From Ichthyophis bannanicus (taxonomy: Eukaryota > Chordata > Amphibia > Gymnophiona > Ichthyophiidae), in contig CM066035.1 in the NCBI GenBank assembly GCA_033557465.1, forward strand, positions 900,395,309 to 900,459,308: a DNA stretch of 64,000 nt, given 5' to 3'. The notes beneath the pieces were generated by a model that was given only the letters and a program-made list of their open reading frames with translations, did not search any database and was not told the DNA's origin. A program made the translations under genes and the position numbers. Numbering within the stretch: position 1 is the stretch's first letter; every line of letters begins with the position of its first letter. Positions 1-11,289 of this stretch are shown piece by piece.

Positions 1-290
1 CGGGAACGCTCCCCAGCGTCCAATCAGAAAGCTTTTGGGAGCATCCCTCCTTCCCGCCTTTCCAACTGTCTCTCCTCAGTTGAGTTTCATAGCTGAGACA
101 AAGAGAGAGAAAGAGGAAAGGAAAGATAGATATAGAAATACAACTCCTAGGGGAGGTGGGCGGGTTGTGAAGACTTATTCCTGCTGTTCCCAGAGATCAC
201 CTGTTACAGGTAAGTAACTGTGCTATCTCCAGGAACAAGCAGGAATGAGTCTTCACATATGGGGACTCCCAAGCTAAGATGCTTGGAGCC
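1..290 (-). repeat. 3' inverted terminal repeat and internal complementary region of DIRS A
   Basis: Positions 1-93 pair with about 4912-5011. Further right are the segments 'gttacaggtaagtaactg' and 'tctccaggaacaagcagg', which recur at the 3' ends of DIRS copies D, E and F. DIRS elements carry a region near the 3' end complementary to the termini, used in forming a circular intermediate (family knowledge). The true outer tip lies left of the window. Confidence 0.75.
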
Positions 291-1254
291 CTAACATGTT
301 GAAGATTGAAAACATGCTATACCTCATATGGCCAGGCATCCTGAGGATGGAGGGCAGGAGTTGAAAAGAGAGGAGCTGCAGAAAAAAACAGCTAACCTAA
401 GAAAGGACTACCCACAAGGAGTCCTTGTATGTATGATCATTATCAAAAGATATATTGAAATGAACAATCACCATAATATTGAAATGAACAATCACCATAT
501 GACGCTCACCTACTGGATTGCAGGAAGTAGAGAGGCTGATGGCGTCTACTGGGGATCCAGTAGAATAATGTTCAAGGTGACCTTACTGGAGTGAAGGTGG
601 AGGTCAACATCTGGAGTGAGAGGTGACCCCAGGATTCAATCGGGGTAACACAAACACGGCAGGTCTTCAGTGGGAAGCTTCATGGAAAGCTGAAAACTCT
701 TTTGGCTACAGAAGTATTCAGAGGTAGGAGCAAAAGAGGAAGACTGACCGATCTGGACAAACAGACCTACTCCTTGAGGGAGGAAAGGATATGAGAAGAA
801 CCCCATACTCCCAAGAAAGGACAGATGTTTGAGGAATTGAATCTGAAATCCACTGAAGATCCACCATGTCTTTCCCAACTGGTGAGAGGTAGGAGACATT
901 GGGGCATGGAGCTTCAGGGATACGTAAACCTAGGATAAGGTAGGGCTGTCAGTTCCACAGCAGTGGTTGTGTGCAAAATATCCGAAACATACTGTGGAAC
1001 AGTATGAAGCTGTGCAAGCCCACTGTCAGAAACATACAGGAAGGTAAAAACCTTTATGAGCATAGACAGTCAGGAGATAAGTATGGAAATACATATCTAC
1101 CTATAATAAGTATCTGGACAGATACACACATATATGTAGAGATTTGTGTATAAATATATATACGGGTATATAGATATATATATAATAAGATCTAAAGGGC
1201 ATAGCATATGCACACTTAGCTGACAGACAGATACATCTATAGAGATGTATAGAG

Positions 1255-1256
<2 letters not shown>

Positions 1257-1306
<50 letters not shown>
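1257..1306. repeat. (TA)n microsatellite
   Basis: About 25 uninterrupted TA dinucleotides, within a wider purine/TA-rich stretch (1150-1310). Confidence 0.95.
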
Positions 1307-1308
<2 letters not shown>

Positions 1309-2260
1309 GAATTTATAGGTCTAAAAATAGATGCCTGCAATAAGCAGACAGAGCTAAGCATGTCAGGACATTCACATGGAGATGTGAAGGGAAAAGATTC
1401 ATCTAAGAACAAGGAGGTAAAACCTACTTGAGAAGATATATAGAGAATCTATTCCCCCAGAGATGATGGTAAAGGAATGCTATCCAGTGAATTACCAGGA
1501 TGGTTACGTGAAAAAACAGAGGATAATATCAGTCTGTAAACAGCAAGTCCGGAGTCCTGTGGAACTCCAGCATGGTAAAAGGACAGAAACGCATAGAATG
1601 AGATACCAGGTTGACCTACATGAGGGACAAGGAGGTATCAGGCATTTTCCAGAGTAATATGTGCTGTCCTTGAAGTATTAGGATACCATGAGGACAAGCT
1701 GCAAGAAAAAAAAGAGTATATTCCCTATAGGAATGGGAGAACTGTAGACTCTCACGTGGAGAAGGCTTATGTCCTTTTCCCTCTCTTTTTTTTTTTTTTT
1801 TTTTTAAAAAGAAGATAGTAGGGTATGAAGAACCCTCACAGTCATAGGGGATGACTGAGGAAGCATATTTCAACCATGATGGATAGCCATTAGAGAAACT
1901 CTATGCTCTCTAGCAAGGGCCCATAGTGGAAAGCTTCTCAGTAGGATTGCAGAGAGCATTATGCAGGAGAACTGGGATGGAGAACTGGCTGATAGAGAAA
2001 ACTCACGTTCATTCAAACACAAGTAACAAGTCAATTGTAGTCATTCCAATTGCTACACCTAATAATAATAAGGTCTCAGACTTTTACAGCACTGTAACTT
2101 CAGACTTACGTCTGTTCAAATAGTGCTATAGTTTGCATCAACGACCTTATAACTTTATTAATTCTAATCAAGTATCCTTGCCACGCTGTAGAGACTCTCA
2201 AATAAGTAATAGCAAACTTAACTGGAGTTGTCCTCCGAGTCAGAACCAGCGAGCATGAAT

Positions 2261-2324
2261 GGATCCCCACGCTCTATTTCGGCGCCACAAGGCGTTTCAA
2301 TACTGGATTTTCTTCAGGAGATCC
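2261..2324 (-). ncRNA. Degenerate hammerhead-ribozyme-like motif
   Basis: On the minus strand the order is: stem I strand GGATCTC (2324-2318), core CTGAAGA (2317-2311), a weak stem II (AAT/ATT), GAAAC, stem III ACGC...GCGT, then GGGGATCC (2268-2261), which pairs with the stem I strand using one wobble. The base at the cleavage position (H17) is G rather than A, C or U, so this copy should be inactive. The same architecture occurs twice at 59695-59943. Assignment rests on hand folding only. Confidence 0.45.
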
Positions 2325-2725
2325 GCTCATAAAATCTACCAAAACACAAACTAACTTACTCCAAATAAAACATTATTTCTAAGTGTCGCATTACTTCCCT
2401 AGCTAAAAAATCCCTACAAGACTCTATTACTTACAAACTCAATATTGCTGCCCACGTCCCCCTTCACTCTTCCTTCATGTGCACAACTGCTACCAGATTT
2501 CCCGAGGACGCCGCGCATGCGTGATGGAACTAACCTCCTTTATTTAAAACCCTCATCTAAATTACTCAATAGATCTCAGCCGTCATACTGCTCATACTCA
2601 TACTATCCCTTATCATTCTAAAATGGTATGGGCTCCGACGAATGGAAAAACAGTGAAAAACTTCTGCTGAAAAGAAGTTAACTGTAGTTATAAAAAGATT
2701 AATCAGAAACCTATGGTTACTGTGT

Positions 2726-4695
2726 TTATTCAGCCTGGCTAGAGTTTGGATTCTTCAGACCAGGGCGAGACTTCCCCTGCTTGGGAACATCCGAATGATG
2801 GGCAGGAGAAGAGGAAAACCTCTTTCTTTTAGGGAAAGAAGGTTTGGTAGGGCATTTCCTACCTGCTGAGGAAGGAGAGGGCTTAGGATGGCCCTCAGAA
2901 ACAGAAAAGTCAGTGGAGCAATGAGCAACCTGACGTAAGGACTCCTTATTGAAGAGATTTTCTCCAGTACAAGGAGTATTATTCAGTCTTTGTTGTGCCC
3001 GTCTACTCAAGTCTGAGGTTTGAAGCCAGGCTTTACGACGTGCTCCTATGGCTATAGCAGACGTTCTGCTAACAGACTCAAAAGAGTCTACGGAAGCACG
3101 AGAAAGAAACCAAGAAATATTTTGGCTATGACTAAGAAGTAAGGAATAGTCTGCAGTCTTGGGCTCTGATAGAAAAGGAGTCAAAAGAGATAATTTCTTT
3201 GTGATCTCCTGAAGGGATAGGCTCATATAGAAAATATATGAGAGAATCCTTGTTGCCAGCATAGATGTTTGGAAGGTTTGACGTCCAAAGGCATCCAGTG
3301 TTCGAGATGCACGCCCTGGCGGGAAAGAAGAATGTTTTTTCTTGCTTTTTACCTTCCTCATTGCTGATTCCACTACAATGGAATGATGGGGAAGTTGAGG
3401 CTTTTGAAATCCTGGCGAGGGGGGCACCTGATACAGAAGATCAGTTGCTGTAGGAGGTGAAGAAACCCTTAAAGGTTTTTCCCATACCCTCAGAAGAAGA
3501 TTCTGCAAAGAGTGATGTAAAGGAAGCATTATATTTTCCTTTTCTGCAGAAAAATCCTGAGAAGACCCATAGCCAGGGATAGGAATATTAAGGAAGGTTG
3601 CCATGTCGAGGAGAAATTTCTGAAAAGAAGGATCTCCGATGGGAACCATCCCTCGACAGGTTAAACCTGAAAAAGCAGCCTGGGTACCGGAAGACGTACC
3701 TGTCCGGTGCAGAACAGGATTTGTAATGGATGGACACTGGAACTGGCAGTTATGAGTTGAGACAGTCAGTAGTGCATCATCCATGCCAGGTATCGACTCC
3801 AAGCTAGGTATAGAAAGGAGCAATCCAGGTGAAAAAAGCATGGAAGGAGCTGGTCCCGATGATACTGCCGGTACCGACATTGATACCGATACCGGTAGCT
3901 GTGCCGGAATCGCCAAAGCAGTCAGCGGAGGCTGCTCAAACGGTACCGAGGAAACTCGAAAGTCTCGGTGACTATCCTCGGTACCGCGCATCCGGAATTT
4001 GTGCGTGTCGGTTCCGAGACGCGTCAGTACCCAGTCTTCCAGATTAGATATCGATTCTAGACTTGGCATCGAAGGAAGCGAATCGATCGATGCATGTCGA
4101 GATGGTACCGGCGTCAGGGGTCGTATCGACGGTGCCGATACCGGAAAGTCAATCTGGGTATCGATCGGTCCCGAAGGTACAGAGTACACCAGATGACGAT
4201 CCCTGGTGAGGAGTGAATCGCTCAACACCAGTGCCGATGCCGGGTTATCGGTACCGCTCGAAGTGGATGCCACCCCCGAGCATGGCTCAGGTATGTTCTG
4301 TGAGGGGTGAGCCCCAGGAACAACCTGAAACCCCTGAATGCTTTGGAGCCCGAAGACTCCCGTCGGGGTTTTGATGCCAATGTAGTCTTGAGGGCAAGGC
4401 CGGGGCCGTCAGCATACTTAGCATGAGACTTACCACTCAAGGATTGGCTAGTCTTAACAGACTGTTTGTGGGTTACCTGATCCTGTAGAGAAGAAATGGC
4501 CGGTGCCCTGCCATAGGGAGGGAAAACGGTATCGAGGGAAACTCGAAAAAGAGAATCTCTTCTCACCGTATTGTAGCCTGACAGTTCAGGGGAAAAAGGG
4601 TCAGGACCCAAACAGGTTAGACACCAGTCATTGGAGTCTAAAAAGAAAACTGTATTTCCACAGTGAAGGCACTTCTTAGGAGAAGAAGGCTCCAT
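2726..4695 (-). pseudogene. gag: DIRS A Gag-like ORF, frameshifted
   Basis: The ORF starts with ATG at 4695 and opens with a Cys-rich motif (CLHCGNT... then WCLTCLGPDP) within the first 40 residues, shared with the other DIRS gags here. Around 4270-4310 the frame shifts. The second frame (4273-2726) continues the product collinearly with DIRS G gag, as shown by shared motifs SSGTD, LLTRD and SVPSG. The C-terminal part holds PPSPGFQKPQLPHHSIVVE and SRTSAIAIGARR blocks typical of all three gag types here. Expected full product is about 655 residues. The middle is rich in Ser/Pro/Val, encoded by GGTACC-type repeats. Gag would package element RNA (family inference). The strongest alternative is a generic DIRS ORF1 of unknown function. 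Confidence 0.75.
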
Positions 4696-4894
4696 GATGG
4701 AGAGGCCTTATAGGCCCAAAAAATTGTAAGACAGAAACTGAGGGAACTCTCCCTCAGTTTGAGAAAAAGAAAGAAAAAAACACCACCGGCGGTACCGGTG
4801 GAGGCGGGAAAACAGCCGCGACCTACAAGAAAACAAGAATTAAAAAATTAAAGAAAAAAGTTTCTGCGGTGACAGGAGGACGTCCTGCCGGCTC

Positions 4895-5070
4895 CGCGGA
4901 AAAACGAAAACTGAGGAGAGACAGTTGGAAAGGCGGGAAGGCAGCACACAGGCGCTGAGGGACGCTCCCAAAAGCTTTCTGATTGGACGCTGGGGAGCGT
5001 TCCCGCGCAGGCTCTGTCGGTACCGACGTACCCATATGTGAAGACTCATTCCTGCTTGTTCCTGGAGATA
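4895..5070 (-). repeat. 5' inverted terminal repeat of DIRS A
   Basis: Reverse complement of positions 1-93, with about 20 extra bases in this arm. It ends with the conserved DIRS tip. The CR1 reading resumes directly at 5071 ('ctgttg'). Confidence 0.8.
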
Positions 5071-6159
5071 CTGTTGTAGCCACAAAAGCATCTTTCAGGA
5101 AATGGAAAAAGGAGCCAAATGACAAAAAAAAGGGAATAACATAAGCACTGGCAAGTTAGATGTAGGGCAGTGATAAGGCAGGCAAAGAGAATTTCAAAAG
5201 AAGCTTGCTGTGGAAGACAAAATGCATCATAAAAACGTTTTCAAGTACATTCTACTGTGAGAGTCAGTTGAACCACAGGATGATAGAAGGCTAAAAGGGA
5301 CGATAAGGGAGGACAAGGCCATAGTGGAGAGATTGAACAAATTCTTTGCTTCGGTCTTTACTGAAAAAAACTGTAGGAAAATTACCCATGCCTGAAATGG
5401 TATTTAAAGGTGTTACATTGAAAGAACTATTGATAAACAGGGAAGACGTGTTGCAACTATTAACTGAAGAGTAGTAAATCACCTGGACTGGATAGTATAT
5501 ATCAGAAGGTGTTGAAAGAACTGAAAGATGAGAATGCAGACCTATTATTAGTAATCTGTGAACTAATCGGGGTTGGGGGTTCAAATCCCACTAGAGGACA
5601 GCAACCTTGGGCAGGAAGAACTGGTTTTCTAGTCCCACAGGTGCTCCTTGTGGTCTTGGGCAAGCCACTTAACCCTCCATAGCCCATGTTCCCTGTAAAA
5701 TGGTTATCTCCAAGTTATAATGTCCTGTTCAATGTAATTTCAGTTTGTTCAATGTAAACCGCACTGATGCAGAATAGCGCGGTATATAAGAGAATGTAAA
5801 TAAATAAATAAAAATAAATAATAAATCATTAAAATCATCTGTAATACCAGAAGAATGGCCATTGTAATGCCAATTTTTAAAAAGGGTTCCAGGGGTGATC
5901 CAGAAAAGTACTGATGTCAGCACTGGGCAAAATGGTAAAACCATTATAAAGAATACAATTATTGAACATGTAAATAGAGAGAAAACTAACGTGGATTTAG
6001 CCAAGGAAAGCCTTATCTTACTAATCTGTTACAATTTTTTGAAGGTATGAATAAACAGGTAGACAGAGGTGGAGTGTGCCCCCTTTTGGGAACCTGACAG
6101 GTACTTGTGACCTGGATTGGCCTCTGATGGAAACAGGATACTGGGTTTGATGGACGTTA
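5071..6159 (+). mobile_element. CR1 LINE fragment, internally deleted
   Basis: Collinear with the larger CR1 at 31325-31960 (linker to RT), for example the shared blocks 'catctttcaggaaatgg' and 'aaaatcatctgtaatacc'. It then jumps near 6075 to the CR1 3' UTR ('ggatactgggtttgatgg'). Multiple stops; no intact RT. Interrupted by a SINE at 5566-5824. It ends where an inverted CR1 begins. Confidence 0.8.
5566..5824 (+). mobile_element. tRNA-derived SINE, 5'-truncated
   Basis: Contains a B-box-like segment (ggttcaaatccc), the body 'gggcaagccacttaaccctcc', a 3' hairpin region (gtaaaccgc...gcggtat) and a TAAA-repeat tail. CR1 reads 'gtgaacta' before it and 'tcattaaaatcatctg' after, confirming insertion. 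The same family lies inverted at 63047-63332 with its head intact. Confidence 0.8.
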
Positions 6160-6519
6160 GAACATAAGAAATGCCATACTGGTTCAGACCAAGGTCCATC
6201 AAGCCCAGTATCCTGTTAACAACAGTGGCCAATCCAGGTCACAAGTACCTAGCAGTTTCCCAAAAAGACACACAGATCCTATAATGCTTGTATTGGGGCA
6301 ACAATGGATTTCCTGGGTCCTCTCTAATAATGGTTTAGGGACCTTTCCTCAAGGAACTTGTCCAAACCTTTTTAAACCCAGCTACACTAACAGCTTTTAC
6401 TATATCTTCCAGTAACGAATTCCAGAGTTTGATTACACGTTGAGTAAAAAAATATTTTCTCTTCTTAGTCTTAAATGGGTTACACTGTAGCTTCATCGCA
6501 TGTCCCCTAGTCTTTCTAC

Positions 6520-7632
6520 TTTTTTTTTATATTTAATATTTATTGAATTTATACATAAACATCAAGACAATTCTTGAATGAACAGAGATACATAAGTAAA
6601 TTAAAAAGAAGGACAAATAACAAAAAAACAAGCCTTAAGATCTCTGGTAGTCCACACTCGATGGAGAGAGACAACATACAGTATCCAGAGCAGGAGAACC
6701 TCGGGCACCTACTAGAGGAAAAAGAACTTTACCAAATTCAAGATAAGAAAATATACAAGATGGACCCTGAACACACAGGCTAAATAATAGGAGAGATATT
6801 AACATTATCATTCTGAGACTTGGCCTTATTCACTAACTTGGCATTAATAAATGTAGCAAGATAAGCTGGCTGAAAAAAACATTTCTTATAGACGTATATA
6901 ACACCAAGCATTTACAGGGAATTCTTAAACAGAAAGAACCTCCAATCTGCATGACCCCAGGTTTATGAAGAAGAAAAAGCCTTCTCCTCTTCTGCGTCTC
7001 CTCAGATATATCAGGAAGCATTGAAAAAAAAAGACCACAAAAAGTCTCAAGTCTCTTTTTGAAGAACATTTTCAGCAACCACTCCTTATCAGTAACAAGC
7101 GCACATGAGACAAATAGTGTAGTTAGAACACACGTCCCAGGACATGAATCCTCAAGCAACTCAGATACATTTAAAACATCTAAATTAGCAAGCTCTCCTG
7201 AAGCCACTGGTTCTTTTTTCCCCCGAGGATAATAGAAAGGTGGAATTAAGTCCGGTGGCACTTTCAATACCTCTTGGAGGTATCTCTTAAACATGTCAAT
7301 GGCCATAATACCTTTCATCTTAGGAAAATTCAAGATCCTCAAATTCACAGCCCTGGCAGCGTTTTCCAAGACTTCCATTTTATACAGGAGTGCCGTATTG
7401 TCCTTAATCAATGCTGTTGTGGAGTCTGATAATGTTGCCAGCTGACTTCCATAATCTTCTACTTGCAATTTAACACGATCGCTTACAGTCTCAAGAGAAG
7501 CAATTCTAACTGAATTATCTTGGATCTTAGATGACAAGGCCCTAGTCTGACTGTGTACCGCCTCTGAAAGAGAAACAATCGCCTCACAAATTACCTCGAG
7601 TGTGAAGACTTTGGGTCTAATAGGAATACCAA
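6520..7632 (-). mobile_element. L1-type retroelement with ORF1 only
   Basis: The minus strand encodes an ORF1-like protein (about 7600-6833): a coiled-coil-like N-terminus, then an RRM-like block (NLRILNFPKMKG, then FKRYLQEVLKVPPD) characteristic of L1/Tx1 ORF1p. It is followed directly by a 3' end with 'aataaatattaaatat' and an A-run. No ORF2 is present. Flanking duplication 'ctttctac' (6512-6519 and 7633-7640) supports target-primed insertion into CR1. An internally deleted or HAL1-like (ORF1 plus 3' UTR) element is likely. The reading frame decays after the RRM. Confidence 0.7.
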
Positions 7633-7667
7633 CTTTCTACTTTTTGATGCCATAAAGAACACAGCTA

Positions 7668-10484
7668 CACTAAAAAAAAATTTTTTTAAACTGCCTCTAA
7701 TGTTTCGATTGATTTTTACGTTTTTTTGGTGCGCTGAATCCAAATCTGGTAACCAATTTGCTCCATCACGTACAGATTTTTTGCTACATTGGGTTAGCAG
7801 TTTGAGGTGAACGTTTCAGATTGAGTGCGATCGAGATAAAAGTTTCTTGGATGAATTCTTTATACTAATTGTTTAGTAGTTATTCAAATAAGAATAAAGA
7901 AAATTGTAACAAGGCAGCACATAAGAATAGAGTAATGTCAACAAAACACACTGTGATGGTAGCAAAATTGTCTGCACTTAAAACAGCCACATACATGTGC
8001 ACAAACATTGAGCATATAAGAGCGAGGTTAGACACAAAGCAAAGCAAAGAAATGTGCAAAAAATGTTGTACATGTATGTATGTAAGAATAGAAAACGCAA
8101 ACCGCACCATTGCAATACATGAAGACAAACACCCGATGGTGTGAAAATAAAATTCTAATAAATGAGATCCGACACTGTGGTAATAACTAGCAAATTTTTA
8201 TTTCAAAGTTTAGTAAAAACACGATATTTGTCAACACAGTTTAGATTTTAAAGTCATTCTTGGGTCAATCAATCTCCTGGTGGGCCCGTTTCTTCTTCCC
8301 CCGAATGCTTCTCTTGGTGCGCTGCTTGGCGTATTTTTCATCTGGGGTTTCCCGCAGCAGCAACCAGCAGAAATCAGCCATCATAGTGGTGTTCCATCTT
8401 CCTTGGTACCTTCTCTCTGCGTCCTTGATGTCCCGGTGAAACCTTTCACCTTGTTCTTCACTGTACTCCCCCAAGTTTTCGGGAAAGTAGTTCACATGGG
8501 AGTGCAAGAAATGGACTTTCAGGCTCATGTTACAGCCTTGTTCTTTGAATGCATTGAGCATCCTGGCAACAATATCCTTATAGTTCTCATCCCGCCTGTT
8601 CCCCAAGAATTTGAGAACAACATCCTTGAAGGAATCCCAGGCTTCTTTTTCCTTCTCAGACATCATTTCAGCGAATGCTCCATCTGAAATGAGTTTCCTT
8701 ATATCAGGGCCAACAAACACTCCTTCCTTTAGCTTTGCTTCAGAAAGTCGGGGGAACTTTGAGCAAAGGTACCGAAAGCACTCACCATCTTTTGGAAGGG
8801 ACTTGATGAATTGCTTAATGAGACCCAACTTAATGTGGAGAGGTGGTAATAGAATTTTATCACGAGGTACCAAGCTCTCATGAAGAACATTTTTCTCACT
8901 GGGTCTCAAATACTCCCGAATTGGCCAGTCTTTTTCCCCCCAGTGTAGGTCGCGGGCCCGGCTATCCCACAAGCAAAGGAAGCAGGGATATTTGGTGAAA
9001 CCGGATTGCTGCCCTAATAGCATGGATAGAATTTTAAAGTCTCCACAAATCATCCACTTATGCTCATCATAACGAATCTTCTGAAGAATCAGGGCCAAAT
9101 TCTCGTATTTTTCTTGGAGAATAACAGAGTGAGCAATAGGAACTGAAGCAAATGTGTTGCCATTATGAAGAACACCTTTTATGCTGTCTTTTGACGAATC
9201 AATGAACAGCCGCCATTCAGCAGGATCATACTTGAGTTTAAACTTTTCCATCACTCCGTATATATCGTTGCAAAATACCAAATCTTCCTCTTTGCTGAAA
9301 TACTTCAAAAATTGTGTCTCGCGGTTGCGGTACCAATAAAAAGTTGTTCCTGGTGACAATAGATTTTTCTGTTTAAGCCGAGAACCTAGCAGTTGGGCAG
9401 CATCTTTTGGGAGTCCTAAATCCCGGACTAAATCATTCAATTCAGCTTGAGAGAAAAGTTCAGGTTTCGGATCTGGTTCAGTTTCAAACTCGGAAGTACT
9501 GGACTCATCGGGAAAAGCCATCTGATGAGTCTCATCATGATCAGAACCGTCCACACAAATATGATCCAAAGATTTTGGTGGTTCAGGCACAGGTACTTCG
9601 TTGCTATGAGGCATAGGCCTAATTGCTGAGGGAAGGTTGGGGTAACTTATTACGTTCTTATTTTTTAAGTTGTATCCCTTCACAATGCAAGAGCAAAATA
9701 GCAGTCACTGCTGTGGTCTCTTTGTTCACGCCACATCATAGGTATTCCGAAACGAAATGCTTGTTTTTTACCTTTCATCCATAAGCGTAGATCTTCCTCA
9801 CATGTCTTGCACACTTTGTGAGGAGCCCACGGTTTGTCTTGATCGCCTAACTTCAAACCGAAATAGGCAAAATATACTTTTTTAATAAATGCAGAAATGT
9901 TCCTCTGCCGCTTTTTCACGGTATATTCCCCACAAATAAAACAAAAACTGTCCGGAGAGTTGACGCAACCTCTGGCTCTGTGAGCCATCACAAATACACA
10001 GCACTGCAAACTACAACTGTAGTGAACCACTTCGGAATAAAGCTGGATTACGACTGAGCAAACAAAAGGTAATAATGAACTTGCAAGAAACTGAAATTTG
10101 ACAGGAACGTTCATGTCGCAACCACCGTGTTTGAGCGAGCGAACGAGGCGAGGCGAACAGGAAAGAACATGCGCCAGCGCGAGTACTGGATTTAGCCCCC
10201 CGCCTCCCAATTGTCCTGTTAATGTATAAAATGAATACAAAACACTCTAAAATATCATGAGGGAGTGTTTCTAGTTAGTTAACCATTACAACCTCTATTT
10301 TGGGCCAAGAAAATAAACTGCAGTCGGCTAAAAAGAAATTATGTGAACATTCCTTATATGGGTAAGAAATCTAATTTTGCAAGAAAACGTGACGTGATGG
10401 AACATTTTGGCTATTTTTCCTGGATTCAGCACCCCAAAATCTATAGGAATCAGTTGCAAAACTGGAGGCAGTTTTTTGGTAGTG
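7668..10484 (-). mobile_element. TIR DNA transposon with CACTA-type ends
   Basis: The ends read CACTA... (7668) and ...TAGTG (10484), flanked by TA on both sides (7666-7667, 10485-10486). The inner TIRs extend about 120 bp imperfectly: 'aaactgcctc', 'ggtgcgctgaatcca' and 'ccatcacgt' on the left match the reverse complement at 10360-10480. The element is 2.8 kb and encodes one ORF on the minus strand. It interrupts a CR1 copy. Superfamily is uncertain: the ends resemble CACTA, but the TA duplication and the ORF do not clearly match EnSpm. Confidence 0.7.
8265..9988 (-). pseudogene. Uncharacterised transposon protein, putative RNase H-fold transposase, one frameshift
   Basis: ATG at 9988 begins MAHRARGC. 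The N-terminus carries a zinc-type pattern: CFICGEY, later CKTCEEDL, then HSSDCYF. Near 9695 a T-run appears one base short, so the frame closes at 9680; adding the missing base would join it to the 472-codon frame ending at 8265. Total is about 574 codons. The second part has YPNLPSAIRPMPH, FIDSSKDS, ICGDFK, PCFLCLWDSR and EEQGERFHRDI. The D (FID), D (GDFK) and E (EEQGE) are candidate DDE residues. From memory, similar uncharacterised proteins are widespread in animal genomes. Location between matched TIRs argues for a transposase role (inference). Only one lesion is visible, so the copy may be young. Confidence 0.65.
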
Positions 10485-10838
10485 TACCTGTGGAATCGAT
10501 CTACATTTACCCATTCCACACCATTCATTAATTTACAGACCTCTATCATATCTCCCCCCCTCAGCAGTCTCTTTTCCAGGTTGAAAAACCCTAACCTTTT
10601 AAGCCTCTCCTCAATGGTGCATCCTTCCATCCCTTTTACCATTTTGGTGGCTCTTCTCTGTACCATTTCTAATTCCGCTATATCCTTTTTAAGATATGGC
10701 TACCAGAACTGCACACAATATTCAAGACGTGGTTGCCACCATGGAACGATAAAGAGGCATTATAATATCCTTTGTTTTATTCTCCATTCATTATCTTATG
10801 ATTCTAGCATTTTATTTGCCTTTTTGGTCACCACTGTC

Positions 10839-10971
10839 ACTTAACCCTCCATTGCCTCGGAAGAAAGGCCTGGCAATCTACTTCCAGTGACACTGCCAAG
10901 AAAGCTCAGGAGCTTCTGGGTCGCCAGGAGTCAGGACTGACTCGAAGGCACACATTGCATTTTTGCACACT
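10839..10971 (+). mobile_element. Chimeric SINE: tRNA-SINE body plus BovB/RTE-type tail
   Basis: The CR1 sequence is interrupted here. The insert opens with 'cacttaaccctccattgcc', the body of the tRNA SINEs in this window. It continues with 'ggcctggcaatctacttcc' and 'gtcgccaggagtcagg', the tail type shared with RTE-BovB and Sauria-type SINEs. An RTE with a related segment is present at 33070. Confidence 0.6.
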
Positions 10972-11289
10972 GGGCAGAGGGTTTCAACGTGTTATCCACA
11001 ATAACGCCTAAATCTTTTTCCTGGGTGGTGGTTTCTAATGTGGAACCTTGCATCATGTAACCATGGTTCGGGTTATTCTTTCCTAGGTGTTTAACTTTGC
11101 ACTTGTCCACATTAAATTTCATATGCTGTTTGAACACCCAGCCCTCCCTCTTGGGTTTTAACAACTTTGAATAATTTTGTGTCTGACCCAGTATGGCATT
11201 TCTTATGTTCTAAAGCTAAACGATAGAGTCTGACAGCCAGAGGAGGGAAGTAAGTCTTAATGTTTGCCTAGGACTCTGAAGCCTTGAAT

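Larger units (their letters stand above)
300..2700. other. Non-coding 3' half of DIRS A
   Basis: This stretch lies between the gag stop and the 3' terminal region. I see no ORF with recognisable homology on either strand. It contains a TA microsatellite, a poly-T run near 1787-1805, and a ribozyme-like motif at 2261-2324. Part of it (about 2100-2700) may be a separate insertion, but I could not find its edges. Confidence 0.55.
1..5070 (-). mobile_element. DIRS element A, gag-only copy (left end outside the window)
   Basis: Inverted terminal repeats bracket the element: positions 1-93 are the reverse complement of about 4912-5011. The right tip ends in the same 'cctgcttgttcctggagat' block as the other DIRS copies here. 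Sense strand is minus: 5' ITR, gag (4695-2726), then about 2.4 kb with no long ORF, then the 3' ITR region. No RT, RNase H or tyrosine recombinase reading is found, although autonomous copies in this window carry them. It abuts a CR1 fragment at 5071, so it probably inserted into that CR1. Likely non-autonomous and mobilised in trans (inference). Confidence 0.8.
6160..11186 (-). mobile_element. CR1 LINE 3' part, split by three insertions
   Basis: CR1 segments at 6160-6519, 7633-7667, 10485-10838 and 10972-11165 read continuously on the minus strand once the L1 fragment, the TIR transposon and the SINE are removed. They include the 3' UTR and the end of ORF2 ([36 protein letters not shown]). 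A stub of CR1 3' end in plus orientation follows at 11187-11214. Non-functional. Confidence 0.75.

Noticed and set aside
1101..1412. 103-codon ORF with Tyr-Ile repeats
   Set aside because: It is the translation of the TA microsatellite.
7869..8144. 91- and 82-codon ORFs on opposite strands
   Set aside because: AT-rich spacer between TIR and ORF of the transposon, with no domain or partner.
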